Shown: positions 40,050 through 49,766, counted from the stretch's first letter. The stretch is 64,000 nucleotides of DNA from Trebonia sp963836195 (GCA_963836195.1 CAWIIX010000002.1:1-64000); one strand, 5' to 3'. Numbers and translations are program-made. Notes: generated by a model not told the origin, from the letters alone.

Positions 40050-41793
40050 TTGACAACCAAGAGAATCACCAAGAGAGCGATCGCGCTCTCGGCCACCGGG
40101 CTCCTCGCGGCCGGCCTCGCGGCCTGCTCGTCGAGCTCGTCTACACCATCCAGCACCAGTAGCTCCCCAGCGACTGGCTCGAGCTCCACCAGTCCCTCCA
40201 ACTCCAACGCGCCGGCCCTGGTGATGGAGTCCTCCCCGGAGACGAGCATCACCCAGAACTTCAACCCGTTCGTCGGCAGCTCGCCGATCAACGGCATGGG
40301 CGCCACCGGCCTCGTCTACGAGCCGCTGCTCCAGTTCGACCTGGCGAACCCGTCCCAGAAGCCGTACGACTGGCTGGCCACGAGCTACACCTGGAGCAAC
40401 GGCGGCAAGACGATCACCTTCGCGATCCGCCAGGACGTGAAGTGGAGCAACGGCACCCCGCTGACGCCGGCCGACGTCGCCTTCACCTACAAGTACGTCG
40501 CGGCCCACACCAGCGGGTCCGACGACGTCAACCTCGGCGGCCTCGCGCCCACCAGCGTCACCACGTCCGGCGACAACGTGACGCTGACGTTCGCCACCGC
40601 GCAGTACATGAACCTGGAGAACATCGGCGGCCAGGCGATCATCCCGCAGTCGATCTGGTCCAGCATCAGCGACCCGGCCACCTACGCCGACCCGACCCCC
40701 ATCGGCTCCGGCCCGTACACCCTCGGGAACTACACCAACGAGGGCTTCACGATGGTCGCCAGGACGGACTACTGGGGCGGCGCGGTGCCGGTGCCCAAGG
40801 TCTACTTCCCGGTTTACTCGACGAACGCCACGGCGCAGAGCGCCCTGTTCGCCGGGCAGATCGACTGGACCGGCAACTACATCCCGAACCTGCAGAAGGA
40901 CTTCATCGCAGAAGGACCCGACGCACAACTACGCGTTCGAGGGCTCTGACTCCTCCAACGCCCTGTACCCGAACCTGAGCAAGTTCCCGACCAACCAGCT
41001 GCCGGTCCGCAAGGCGATCGACGTGGCGCTTGACCGCACCGCGATCGGCACCCAGGGCGAGTCCGGCCTCGAGGCCCCGGTCCTGAACGCCTCCGGCATC
41101 ACCCAGCCGGCGTTCAGCGCGTGGCTCGCCCCGTCGCTGGCGAACAACAACCTCCCCGCCACCGGCGACCCCGCCCAGGCGGCGTCGATCCTGACGGCGG
41201 CCGGCTACACGAAGAACAGCGCGGGCTTCTTCACGAAGGGCGGCCAGGAAGTCGACGTCTCGATTACCACGCCCGGTGCCTACAGCGACTACGCGAACGA
41301 CGTTGAGCTCGCGGTCGCCGAGCTGAACAAGGCCGGCATCAAGGCCACGTTCGACAACACCACCCCCGCCCAGTACGACGCGGACGCGGCCAGCGGTTCC
41401 TTCTCGCTGCTGCTCCGCTGGGGCAGCGGTGGCATCTCCCCGTTCAACCTCTACAACGGCTGGCTCAGCCCGTCTCTGATCGGTACCGGCAACGGTAACT
41501 ACGAGAAGCTGAACGACCCGACCATGACCGCCGACCTGAACAAGCTCAACGGCGACCAGACGATCGCCGAGCAGACCGCGGACCTCGCACCGATCGAGTC
41601 GTACGTCGCCACCCAGCTGCCGGTCATCCCGACGACGACCTCGGCCGAGTGGTGCGAGTACACCTCGTCGCACTACACCGGCTGGCCGACCCAGTCGAAC
41701 CCGTACGACTCGTGCCAGCCGTCGGGCACCAACAACGGTCCCGGCTCCGGCACCGACGAGTACGTCCTGCTGCACCTCAAGCCGGCGTCGTAA
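40050..41793 (+). CDS. ABC substrate-binding lipoprotein 1, family 5 (single-base frameshift)
   Basis: Receptor of the second importer. A TTG start at 40050 lies 6 bases after GGAAAGG (40037-40043) and gives TTKRITKRAIALS, a hydrophobic stretch and lipobox LAAC. The first frame ends early near 40949. The protein clearly continues in the next frame as KDPTHNYAFEGSDSSNALYPN. One extra G at about 40911 in GCAGAAGG explains it, and the restored product is 580 residues. It is a close homologue of the next gene product, so the pair arose by tandem duplication. Confidence 0.85.
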
Positions 41794-41840
41794 CACAGAC
41801 GCCGTAACACAGGTGTCGTAACACAACAGGAAACACATAA

Positions 41841-41898
41841 GCGGGCCTGACCCGCTGCGCAATGCGAAGGCCCGCCCGTCACTCTCGGGCGGGCCTTC
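41841..41898 (+). terminator. Two hairpins between the tandem receptor genes
   Basis: GCGGG-cctga-CCCGC at 41841-41855, then GAAGGCCCGCCCG (41866-41878) and CGGGCGGGCCTTC (41886-41898), a perfect 13-bp stem with a 7-base loop. They probably end the first unit or limit read-through into the second receptor gene. Confidence 0.65.
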
Positions 41899-41991
41899 CG
41901 CTGTCCCCACAAGGGAGGCCAGCGAGGGAAGCAATCCACCAAAATCAAAATGCATCCCCCAGAATCGGAAAATGCGCCCTCCCGAATATCT

Positions 41992-42041
41992 CCCGAGAGG
42001 ACAGTCAAAGTGGACTAATACGCCCGAGAGGACAGTCAAAG
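41992..42041 (+). repeat. 31-base tandem duplication of the ribosome binding region
   Basis: CCCGAGAGGACAGTCAAAG occurs at 41992-42010 and again at 42023-42041, offset by 31 bases. The second copy directly precedes the GTG start of the second receptor gene. The first is followed by TGGACTAATAC, a close relative of the real start region GTGACTACTAAG. Confidence 0.7.
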
Positions 42042-43739
42042 GTGACTACTAAGCCAAGGTTCAGCAAGAGGGCGCTGGCACTAGCGGCCACGGGTCTCCT
42101 TGCGGCCGGACTCGCGGCCTGCGCATCGAGCAGCTCCGCCCCCTCCAGCACCACCACCGGTGCGACGCTGGTCATGGAGAGCTCGCCCGAGAACGGCATC
42201 ACCCAGGACTTCAACCCGTTCGTGTCCACCGTCGCCCCCCAGGGCATGGGCGCCACCGGCCTCATCTACGAGCCGCTCTACCAGTTCGACCTCGCCAACC
42301 CGACGATCAAGTACCCGTGGCTGGCCACCACCTTCTTGTGGGGCCCGCAGGGCAAGTCGATCACCTTCACCATCCGCTCCGGCGTCAAGTGGAGCAACGG
42401 CACCCCGATGACCGCGGCCGACGTGGCCTTCACCTACAACTACATCAAGCAGCACCCGGCGATTAACCTGGCCGGCCTGAACATCGGCACGGTCACCAGC
42501 AGCGGTGACACTGTGACGGTGACCTTCCCGACCCCCCAGTACACCAACCTGGAGAACATCGCCGGGGTGGCGGTCCTGCCCGAGTCGATCTGGGGCTCGA
42601 TCAAGGACCCGTCCACCTTCACCGACTCCGACCCGATCGGCACCGGCCCCTACACGCTGGGCTCGTTCGCCCCGAGCGGGTTCACGATGGTCAAGAACCC
42701 GAGCTACTGGCAGCCGAGCAAGGTCCAGGTCCCCAAGGTCTACTTCCCGGTCTACAGCTCGAACACGGGCGCGCTGAGCGCCCTGTTCGCCGGGCAGATC
42801 GACTGGACCGGCAACTACATCCCGAACCTGCAGCGGGACTTCGTCGACACCAACCCGGCCGACCACCACTACTGGGAGGCGGCGGGCAGCTCCAACGCCC
42901 TGTGGCCGAACCTGAACGTGTGGCCGACCAACCAGTTGCCGGTCCGGAAGGCCATCGACCTTGCCATCAACCGGACCGAGATCGGCGCCGCCGGCGAGTC
43001 CGGCCTCGAGTCCCCGCTGACCAACGCGTCCGGCCTCACGCTGCCGACGTTCCAGGCGTGGTCCGGCCCGATCGCCGACAATACCGTCACCTCCACCGGC
43101 GACGTCGCCGCGGCGAAGTCGGTGCTCACGCACGCGGGCTACACGATGAACAACAGCACCGGGTTCTTCGAGATGAACGGCAGGACCCTCGCGCTGAGCC
43201 TCATCGACCCGTCCTCCTACACCGACTACGCCCAGGACGACGCGCTGATCGCGCAGCAGCTCCGCGCGGCCGGCATCGACGTCACGTTCGTCGGCCAGTC
43301 GGTGACCACGTGGAACGCCAACGTCGCCGACGGCAACTTCCAGCTCACCCTGCACTGGGGGAGCAACGGCGTCACCCCGTACAACCTCTACGACAACTGG
43401 CTCGACGACTCGCTGGTCAGGTCGACCGGCGCGACCGGCGACTTCGAGCGGCTGCAGGACCCGACCATCGAGTCCGACCTCGTCGCCCTGAGCAGCGCCG
43501 CCCCCAACGTGCAAGCGCAGGCCGCCGCCCTGGCCCCGATCGCCAACTACGTCGCGCAGAACCTGCCGGTCATCCCGACCACCACCGCGGCGGAATGGTT
43601 CGAGTACAACTCGCAGAACTACGTCGGCTGGCCCACCCAGGCCACCCCGTACGACAGCGGGGAGCCCTCGGGCACCGACAACGGCCCTGGCACCGGCAGC
43701 GACGAGGTGGTGCTGCTGCACCTCACCCCGGCCGGCTGA
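42042..43739 (+). CDS. ABC substrate-binding lipoprotein 2, family 5
   Basis: Second receptor, 565 residues, with TTKPRFSKRALALAATGLLA followed by lipobox LAAC. The mature part (MESSPENGITQDFNPFVST, VKWSNGTPMTAADVAFTYNY, ALFAGQIDWTGNYIPNLQRD) closely matches receptor 1 and is intact, so it also serves to show where receptor 1 is frameshifted. GTG at 42042 is preceded by GAGAGGA. It may bind a related solute with different specificity. Confidence 0.9.
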   Translation: MTTKPRFSKRALALAATGLLAAGLAACASSSSAPSSTTTGATLVMESSPENGITQDFNPFVSTVAPQGMGATGLIYEPLYQFDLANPTIKYPWLATTFLWGPQGKSITFTIRSGVKWSNGTPMTAADVAFTYNYIKQHPAINLAGLNIGTVTSSGDTVTVTFPTPQYTNLENIAGVAVLPESIWGSIKDPSTFTDSDPIGTGPYTLGSFAPSGFTMVKNPSYWQPSKVQVPKVYFPVYSSNTGALSALFAGQIDWTGNYIPNLQRDFVDTNPADHHYWEAAGSSNALWPNLNVWPTNQLPVRKAIDLAINRTEIGAAGESGLESPLTNASGLTLPTFQAWSGPIADNTVTSTGDVAAAKSVLTHAGYTMNNSTGFFEMNGRTLALSLIDPSSYTDYAQDDALIAQQLRAAGIDVTFVGQSVTTWNANVADGNFQLTLHWGSNGVTPYNLYDNWLDDSLVRSTGATGDFERLQDPTIESDLVALSSAAPNVQAQAAALAPIANYVAQNLPVIPTTTAAEWFEYNSQNYVGWPTQATPYDSGEPSGTDNGPGTGSDEVVLLHLTPAG

Positions 43740-43785
43740 AAAGGAAAAGAACAACCAGCGCCTCTGCGCCGCACCCCATGGTGAT

Positions 43786-43813
43786 GGCCTGCCCGGTCCC
43801 GGCCGGGCGGGCC
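43786..43813 (+). terminator. Hairpin after receptor 2
   Basis: GGCCTGCCCGG (43786-43796) and CCGGGCGGGCC (43803-43813) pair with one T-G wobble around a 6-base loop, 46 bases past the stop. It probably ends the importer transcript. Confidence 0.6.
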
Positions 43814-43937
43814 TCATTGTCTCCCGAACGGTCCCGGGCGACTCTCCGCCGTCCATGACACCGCCCCTTTCCGTTACCCCGGCAATTGTCTTCCCGCGCG
43901 GTCGAATAAGCGGGTTTGCCGCGGGTAGCGGGCCCCC

Positions 43938-44237
43938 ATGACAATTACACTGTCCGCCATTGTTATCTGGCTTCTCATCGGGCTCGTGGTCGGCGGTCTC
44001 GCGCACCTGCTGGTCCCGGGCAGGAACCGCGTCGGCATCATCCTGACGATCCTGGTCGGCATCGTCGGCGCGATCGTCGGCGGCCTCATCACCGCCGCGA
44101 TCCTCGGCGCGGGCCACGCGATCATCACGTTCATCGTCTCGCTGATCGTCGCGGCCGTGCTGATCAGCGCGATCTCCCACCCCAGGTCCCGCACCTACCT
44201 CAACGGCGGCCGTCGCCGCCGTCGCCTCCACATCTAA
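43938..44237 (+). CDS. GlsB/YeaQ/YmgE family stress membrane protein
   Basis: 99-residue membrane protein with three predicted helices (residues 5-26, 33-52, 58-81), each Gly-rich, and a basic C-terminal tail (RRRRRLHI). The motif GLVVGGLAHLLVPGR then GIILTILVGIVGAIVGG is the family hallmark. Family members are induced by general stress, which suits the start of this regulatory island. Its biochemical role is unknown. Confidence 0.87.
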   Translation: MTITLSAIVIWLLIGLVVGGLAHLLVPGRNRVGIILTILVGIVGAIVGGLITAAILGAGHAIITFIVSLIVAAVLISAISHPRSRTYLNGGRRRRRLHI

Positions 44238-44343
44238 AGGCAAGGACCCTCGCGGCGCGTCCCTCTCCGTTCACTCGCGCCCCACGTTTAGCCGACGTCA
44301 CGACGGACAGCGAAGGGGGGAAGGACCGAACAGGAGGGACACC

Positions 44344-44763
44344 ATGAACAGCAAGGTGCAGGACATCATGACGCCTGACCCGGTCGGGGTGTACTTCGAC
44401 CAGACGATCGCGGACACCGCCCGGATAATGCGCGATGCCCAGGTCGGCGCGGTCCTGGTGGTCAACGGCGAGTCGCTGGCGGGCGTGGTGACCGACCGGG
44501 ACCTGGTGGTCCGCGGCCTCGCGGCCGGAGTCGGCCCGGACGCGCCGGTCGGCCCGCTCTGCAGCCCCAAGCTGGTCGGGGTCGCGGCCGATGCCGACGT
44601 CGCCCAGGCCGAGCACCTGATCAAGGAGAACGCCGTCCGCAGGCTCCCGGTCATCGACGAGGCGGGGCAGATCGTCGGGATGGTCTCGATGGGCGACCTC
44701 GCCGTCTCCGCCGACGGCGACTCGCCGCTCGCGGCCGTCAGTCAGGCCCAGCCCAACATCTGA
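44344..44763 (+). CDS. CBS-domain protein
   Basis: 139 residues forming a Bateman pair: first CBS motif VQDIMTPDPVGVYFDQTIADTARIM with VLVVNGESLAGVVTDRDLV, second near residue 76 (KLVGVAADADVAQAEHLI) with LPVIDEAGQIVGMVSMGDL. Such small CBS proteins bind adenine nucleotides and respond to energy state. AGGAGG at 44331-44336 precedes the ATG. Confidence 0.9.
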   Translation: MNSKVQDIMTPDPVGVYFDQTIADTARIMRDAQVGAVLVVNGESLAGVVTDRDLVVRGLAAGVGPDAPVGPLCSPKLVGVAADADVAQAEHLIKENAVRRLPVIDEAGQIVGMVSMGDLAVSADGDSPLAAVSQAQPNI

Positions 44764-44856
44764 ACATCCAGACTCCGGCCGCCGTGATCTCCCCGAAGAT
44801 CACGGCTGCCGGCGTTTTCGCCGCTCGCCGCCGGGCCCTCGGGTGCCTCAGGCCAC

Positions 44857-44879
44857 GTTTCGTCCGGTCAGCAGGGGTA
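44857..44879 (+). promoter_or_regulatory. SigB/F-type promoter before the first GAF-ANTAR gene
   Basis: GTTT at 44857-44860, a 14-base spacer and GGGTA at 44875-44879. The predicted start of transcription lies only a few bases before the ATG at 44891, so the mRNA may be nearly leaderless. The match is to the general stress sigma consensus GTTT-N14/16-GGGTA. Confidence 0.5.
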
Positions 44880-44890
44880 GAGGGGGTGGC

Positions 44891-45625
44891 ATGTCCAGTG
44901 AAGTTCAAGAAGACCTCCTGGGGTTGCAGAACGCCCTGTTGAAAACCGACAGTGTCGAACAGTTTCTGCATGAGCTCGCGGTCTTGTCGGCCCAGACCGT
45001 CGACGGCGCGATGTCCTGCGGCATGGCCCTGCGGCAGCACGGCCGGCCGCTGACCGCCGCCGCCTGCAGCGACTCGCTCGCGTCGGCCGCCGACGAGGTC
45101 CAGTACCGGACCGGCGACGGCCCGTGCCTGCACGCCGTCCGGCGCGGGCGGCCGGTGCGCATCGACGATACCGCCGCCAGCGACCGGTGGCCGCGGTTCT
45201 GCCGCCGGGCGGCCGAGCTCGGCATCCGCTCCTGCTACGCGCTGCCGCTGATCGTCGGCGGCCAGCCGGTCGGGGCGCTGGTCCTGTACGCCCGGCGGCC
45301 GGCCGCCTTCGGCCCGGGCGAGACCAAGCGGGCGGACCGGTTCGCCAGCGACGCCTCGGGCGCACTCACCCTCGCCCTGCGGATGGCCTCCTGCGCCGAT
45401 CTCAACGACCAGCTCAGGTCCTCGATCGAGTCGCGGGCGGTCATCGACCAGGCGCTCGGCGTGATTATGGCCACCGAGCACTGCCCCCAGGACCGGGCGC
45501 TGGCGCTGCTGAAGAGCATCTCGCAGAACAACAACGTGCGGCTCCGCGACCTGGCCGCCAGCATCGTGACGAGCGCCAGCGGCCAGCCGCCGCAGTCGCC
45601 GTCACCGTTCGAGGAGGGTGACTGA
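44891..45625 (+). CDS. GAF and ANTAR domain regulator 1
   Basis: A GAF sensor (residues about 15-165, including GDGPCLHAVRRGRPVRIDD and LPLIVGGQPVGALVLYARRP) is followed by an ANTAR RNA-binding domain (SRAVIDQALGVIMATEHCPQDRALALLKSISQNNNVRLRDLAASIV). ANTAR proteins usually act as antiterminators by binding paired RNA hairpins. The ATG at 44891 has AGGGGG just upstream. The stop overlaps the start region of the next gene, so the two are probably coupled. Confidence 0.9.
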   Translation: MSSEVQEDLLGLQNALLKTDSVEQFLHELAVLSAQTVDGAMSCGMALRQHGRPLTAAACSDSLASAADEVQYRTGDGPCLHAVRRGRPVRIDDTAASDRWPRFCRRAAELGIRSCYALPLIVGGQPVGALVLYARRPAAFGPGETKRADRFASDASGALTLALRMASCADLNDQLRSSIESRAVIDQALGVIMATEHCPQDRALALLKSISQNNNVRLRDLAASIVTSASGQPPQSPSPFEEGD

Positions 45626-46055
45626 GGCGATGACGAACTCCCGCATGCTGAAGTGGCGGGCCGTCGACGGGCAGCTACCCCTGGGCGGCGCCCAGGCGCT
45701 GGTGGAGCGGACGTTCCGGCAGGGCGACATCCCCTCCCTCCGCCGCTGTGCGGTCGAGTTCGGCATCCGCGCGGGGATGAGATCGGTCCGGCTCTCGGAC
45801 TTCGTGCTCGCGGTCAGCGAGGCGGCCGCCTGCACCGTCGCCGGGGGGCCGTGCACCGCCAGGCTCCGGCTGTGGACGACCGGCCCGCGGGTCTTCTGCG
45901 AGGCCCGCGGCGACAGCCTCTCCCATCGCGGGCCCAGCCGTCACGATGAGGCCGAGACGCTGCGGCGCAGGCTGCTGCACCGACTGTGCGACTACGCCAG
46001 CGTCCAGGCGGGTCCGGACGGCGTCACCGTGCTCGCCTCGCTCGCCGTCAGCTGA
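45618..46055 (+). CDS. Degenerate RsbW-like ATP-binding protein
   Basis: 145 residues. The region LRRCAVEFGIRAGMRSVRLSDFVLAVSEAAACTV aligns with the first half of the HATPase fold of anti-sigma kinases, as in the protein at 62672-63115. However, the N-box Asn is replaced (AACTV instead of AANTL) and the glycine-rich ATP lid (GHGLWL) is missing. It probably does not bind or hydrolyse ATP normally and may be a binding-only partner. GTG at 45618 or ATG at 45630 are possible starts. Its TGA shares the palindrome TCAGCTGA with the stop of the convergent STAS gene. Confidence 0.65.
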   Translation: MTEAMTNSRMLKWRAVDGQLPLGGAQALVERTFRQGDIPSLRRCAVEFGIRAGMRSVRLSDFVLAVSEAAACTVAGGPCTARLRLWTTGPRVFCEARGDSLSHRGPSRHDEAETLRRRLLHRLCDYASVQAGPDGVTVLASLAVS

Positions 46056-46413
46056 GGTTACTGGCGTGGCCGGGCAGCGACGCCAGCGCGGCCGTCGTGT
46101 CCGGGTAGATCTCGATCAGCCGGTCGATGCCCACGAGGTCAAGCACCCGCAGCACGGCCGCCGAGGTGACGGCGAGCCGCACGGTCGCCTCGTGCGCGGC
46201 GGCCCGCCGCACGGCCCGGGTGATGGCGGAGATCCCGGCCGAGTCGCAGAACGTGGTGAGGGTCATGTCGACCACCAGTCCGAGTGCGCCCGCGTTGAGC
46301 ACCTCGAGCAGTGCCTCGCGGAGGCCGTCGGCAATGGTCAGGTCGAGTTCCACCGGGACCGCGACCACGGCCGCCCGGCCAGACCAGGTCACGGGAAAAC
46401 GATCATCGGGCAC
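46048..46413 (-). CDS. STAS-domain anti-sigma factor antagonist 1
   Basis: 121 residues, a single STAS domain. The regulatory Ser is S58 in TTFCDSAGISAI, the site phosphorylated by RsbW-type kinases. Unphosphorylated protein would bind the anti-sigma factor and release sigma. GTG start. It overlaps the end of the HATPase-like gene by eight bases, convergent. Confidence 0.9.
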   Translation of the reverse strand: MPDDRFPVTWSGRAAVVAVPVELDLTIADGLREALLEVLNAGALGLVVDMTLTTFCDSAGISAITRAVRRAAAHEATVRLAVTSAAVLRVLDLVGIDRLIEIYPDTTAALASLPGHASNLS

Positions 46414-46554
46414 GAGAAAACACCGCCGCTTTCAGGCTTAGGGCGGGCCGCGTCTCCGGACCCAAGACAACGGTCATACGCGCAAGGTCGCAACCGCAGG
46501 CAGCATTATCCCGATCCTGCCGCCGCTGCACAACCTGAAGAATGTTACTACCTA

Positions 46555-46577
46555 GTTTCGACTTCCGGGTGCGGGTA
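46555..46577 (+). promoter_or_regulatory. SigB/F-type promoter before a 59-residue membrane protein gene
   Basis: GTTT at 46555-46558, a 14-base spacer, GGGTA at 46573-46577, leaving a leader of about 50 bases to the ATG at 46636. The match is as close as that of the two other promoters of this type in the island. Confidence 0.55.
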
Positions 46578-46635
46578 GTTGACGGAGGCACCCCCACGCG
46601 CCGCCGGCGGCGCGACACCTGGATAAGGAACAATC

Positions 46636-46815
46636 ATGCGACTCGGCTCTATTGTCCTCGTCATCTGGCTGATCATCGGGGCGATTGCCGGTGGTCAGCG
46701 CGGTTACTACAAGAGCACGCCGGGTTGCGGCGGCGCCGGCACCATTGCCGTCACGATTCTGGCCGGCCCGCTCAACTACGCGGGCCTCAACCCGAAGGTC
46801 TCCTGCAAATCCTAA
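46636..46815 (+). CDS. Small membrane protein, 59 residues
   Basis: Translation begins MRLGSIVLVIWLIIGAIAGG, a transmembrane helix, followed by QRGYYKSTPGCGGAGTIAVT and a second hydrophobic stretch with the ending GLNPKVSCKS. Two Cys residues are present. Small proteins of this appearance are known in actinomycetes without assigned function, and the first helix resembles that of GlsB/YeaQ-type proteins. AAGGAA precedes the ATG. The SigB/F-type promoter upstream suggests stress expression. Confidence 0.7.
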   Translation: MRLGSIVLVIWLIIGAIAGGQRGYYKSTPGCGGAGTIAVTILAGPLNYAGLNPKVSCKS

Positions 46816-46957
46816 GCGTCTGGGCCTCCGGGCCGTCGAGGCGGGCGGTCCGGGGGCGGTCCGGTCGACGGCACGCAGGCCTGGCACGATTACCCTGCAA
46901 GGACACGACCGCTGCATACCGTCCATCGGTTGGGGGCCGGTAGGACGGAGGCATGAC

Positions 46958-47696
46958 ATGACAGTCGGGGATCTCGGCCACGGGGCCACGGATCTGGTCA
47001 GCCTCTCCAACGGCGAGGCCAGGTCGCTCAGCAAGCTCGCCGAGATGACGGTCAGGCAGGTCCCGGGCTGCGCGGCCGCGCACGTGACGATCTGGCGCGA
47101 CGGCGAGGTATCGGCGGTGGCGGCCAGCCATCCCGATCCGGCCGAGCTGGTCGACCTGCAGCTGCGGATGGGCACCGGGCCGCTGCTGCTGGCCGCGCGC
47201 GACGGGACTGCCGGTGAGCAGCGCCGACGCGCTGGCCGAGGAGCGCTGGCCGCGCTGGGCGCAGGAGGCGCTCCGCCGCGGGCTCCGCTCATCGGTCCAC
47301 CTGGTGACCCAGTTCCCGCCGATGACCCTGGTGCTGGCGCTTTTCGGGGTACGGCCGGGGAGCCTTGACGCCGACGGAGTGCCGATGGCGGAGATGCTCG
47401 CCCGGTTCGGCTCCACCGTCTTCGCCAACAGCCTCGCCTACGGCGAGGCACAGCGGACCGCGACCCAGCTGAAGGACTCGGTGGCCGCCCGCGCGGTCAC
47501 CGACCAGGCCAAGGGCATCTTGATGCACGCGCTCGGCTGCGACGCCGACGAGGCGCTCAAGTATCTGCGCCGCGAATCGCAGCGCCGCCACCTGAAGGTC
47601 ACCGACGTCGCCGCGCGGGTCATCGCGACCTACGCCCCCGGCGGTCCCGTTCCCCCGCCCGCCGCGGGCGGCACCCGGCCCGGCCGCCGGGCTTAG
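46958..47696 (+). CDS. GAF and ANTAR domain regulator 2 (single-base frameshift)
   Basis: The N-terminal GAF half (VTIWRDGEVSAVAASHPDPAELV and RMGTGPLLLAARDGT) runs in one frame. The rest (PVSSADALAEERWPRWAQEA, the second GAF half, then an ANTAR domain VTDQAKGILMHALGCDADEALKYLRRESQRRHLKVTDVAARVI) is in the next. One extra T near 47209 accounts for it; the restored product is 245 residues. GGACGGAGG precedes the ATG at 46958. Its role is probably the same as for regulator 1, with a different signal. Confidence 0.82.
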
Positions 47697-47720
47697 CGGA
47701 AGCCGGCCAGGCCGCCGGGC

Positions 47721-49315
47721 TTAACGCGAGCCGTCGAGCCACCGCCGGGCCTTGCGGCGGGCCGCTCGCCGCCACACCGACCGGGCCCGCCGCTGGTACT
47801 CCACCGCGTCGCGGTGCGCGCGCTCGTTGAGCAGGCCGAAGCTGAACGCGTTCTCGCCCGCCAGGTGCGCCTGCATCCCGATGCCGCGGGCGGCCGTGCG
47901 GGCGGTCACCGCATCCTGGTGATCGCCGAGGACCGACTGGACCGCCTTCATCCGCTTGGCGAACCGCCGGGCCTGCTTGCCGAACACCGGCTCGGCCGCC
48001 TCGGCCGCGTACCGGGCCCGCTTGGCCGCCTTCCTCGCCTCGTGCAGCGCGACGTCACGGCCGGCGCCGCCGGCGCCCGCCGGGCCCGGCCCATCCGGCG
48101 CTTGGTCCGGCGGTAGGCGCGGGCAACCGCCTGCGGCAGAACCTCGGCGGCGGGGGCCGTCGCCGCCGCCGTCGGCGGCGGGTCGTCGAATAGCCGGTCC
48201 AGGTCGTCGAGGAGCCGAAAGTAGCGCCGCGAGTCCAGCGCCTTGAGCGCCGCCTTCCGGGCCGCCGCCTGCTCCGGCGCGAAGTGCGCGGTGACCCGCG
48301 CCTTGGCCGGCCCGATCACCAGCTCCACCGGCAGCTCGGCCAGGGCGGCCTGGAAGTGCTGTTCGAGCACCTCGGCGTCGCGGGCGTCGCCGAGTACCCG
48401 GCCGAGCCACCGAAGCTCGTCCCGCAGCCCCGCGGTGGCCGGCTCGGGCCAGACCATCGGGAACGCCTGCAGGACGGCCCGCAGCCGCCGGGTGGTCACC
48501 CGCATCTGGTGGACGGCGTCAGGCTCGTCGCGCCGGACGGCGGCGTCGAGGGCCTTCAGCCGGCTCGCCTGCGCGCCGACGTAGGCCGAGACCACGTCAC
48601 CGGCCCGCGCCCCGCCGCCGGACGGCGCCGCCGTGACCGGGGAGCGGGCGTCCACCGCCAGCGCGCGTTCCAGTTTGGCGGCGCGGGCGGCCGGCCGCAG
48701 CCCGCTGCGGCGCAGGCGCCCGGCGGCCGCCCGCAGCAGCCGCGGGCGGCCGCCGGTCAGCTCGATCTCGAGCTCGTTCCAGCGGGACACGGTGGTGGAC
48801 GCGCCCAGGCTCTGCGCCGCCACCTCGTCGACCGCGATCTCGGCCAGCGACGTCCCGGCCGCGTCGCGCAGGGTGGTGCGGCGCCGATGCGTCTCGATCC
48901 GCGCCACCGGCCGCAGCGAGGCGTCCCTGGCGTGCGCCCGGACCAGCCGCGCCAGCTCGGCCGGGACCGGATCGCCGCCGCTCTTGCTGCGCCGATCGAT
49001 CCGGTCGCGGTCGCCCTGGTCGAGGGTGAGCCGAATCTCCCGGCGGCGCGATGCGCCCGCCGTCTGGCGGGCGGTCCCGGCGACGGTATCGGGCAGCTTC
49101 AGGTGCCAGCCCTCGTCGGAGCCGCCTTCGCGGCGCCGCAGGGTGATCCCCGCCTTCAGCAGCCGCAGGTCCTCGGTGTCGTAGTACTCGGCGGTGAGCG
49201 TCTCCTGCTCCGGCTCGGACACGGTGGCCACCCGGGGCAGGTCCGCAAACGACGGCAGGGCGACGTCGCCCGCCACCTCGTACTTCCGCTCTGTTTCGCG
49301 TACCTCGGTCGTCAT
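47721..49315 (-). CDS. CYTH-CHAD domain protein (single-base frameshift)
   Basis: An N-terminal CYTH domain (TEVRETERKYEV, then EYYDTEDLRLLKAGITLRRR) of the triphosphate tunnel metalloenzyme type is followed by a CHAD helical domain (VHQMRVTTRRLRAVLQAF and later LHEARKAAKRARYAAEAA). CYTH domains hydrolyse or bind triphosphates and CHAD binds polyphosphate, so a role in polyphosphate metabolism is probable. The frame breaks near 48081 in a G-run; one missing base restores 531 residues. ATG at 49315 (MTTEVRETERKYEV) is the conserved start. Confidence 0.85.
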
Positions 49316-49386
49316 GAGGGCACGACTACCCGACCGTGCCCGAACATCACGTGCCAATCGCCGCCGCGCCCGCGACGGCGCGCCGG

Positions 49387-49686
49387 TCAGGAGGCGCGCG
49401 CGTCCGACGTCTGCTCGCGGGACGGGCGTTCCTTGCGGCGGCGCATGCTCCTGCGGCGGGCCCGGATCCGCTCGTCGGCCGTGGTGCCGCCCCAGATGCC
49501 GTGCGCCTCGCCGCTTGCCATCGCGAAGTCAAGGCACTGCTGGCGGACCGTGCAGCCCGCGCAGACCCGCAGCGCGGTGCTGGTCTGCCCGGCCCCGGCC
49601 GCGCCCTCGGCGATGGGAAAGAACAGCTCAGGATCGGCGGAGAGACAGGCACTGGCAGCGCGCCACTCGGTGGCGTAGTGGGTCAT
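49387..49686 (-). CDS. WhiB-family iron-sulfur regulator
   Basis: 99 residues. The four cluster-binding cysteines are visible in ACLSADPELFF and CAGCTVRQQC, followed by the G-I-W-G-G turn (GIWGGTTADERIRARR) and a basic tail that contacts DNA. WhiB proteins act with the primary sigma factor in development, redox and stress response. The ATG is in the usual place before the first Cys region. Confidence 0.93.
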   Translation of the reverse strand: MTHYATEWRAASACLSADPELFFPIAEGAAGAGQTSTALRVCAGCTVRQQCLDFAMASGEAHGIWGGTTADERIRARRRSMRRRKERPSREQTSDARAS

Positions 49687-49766
49687 CTGGCGTCCTCACG
49701 GAAGGCTGGCAACTCGGCGGCGTCGTCACCGCCGGCCAGTCCGCTTCCCGCCCGTCACCAATCTAT

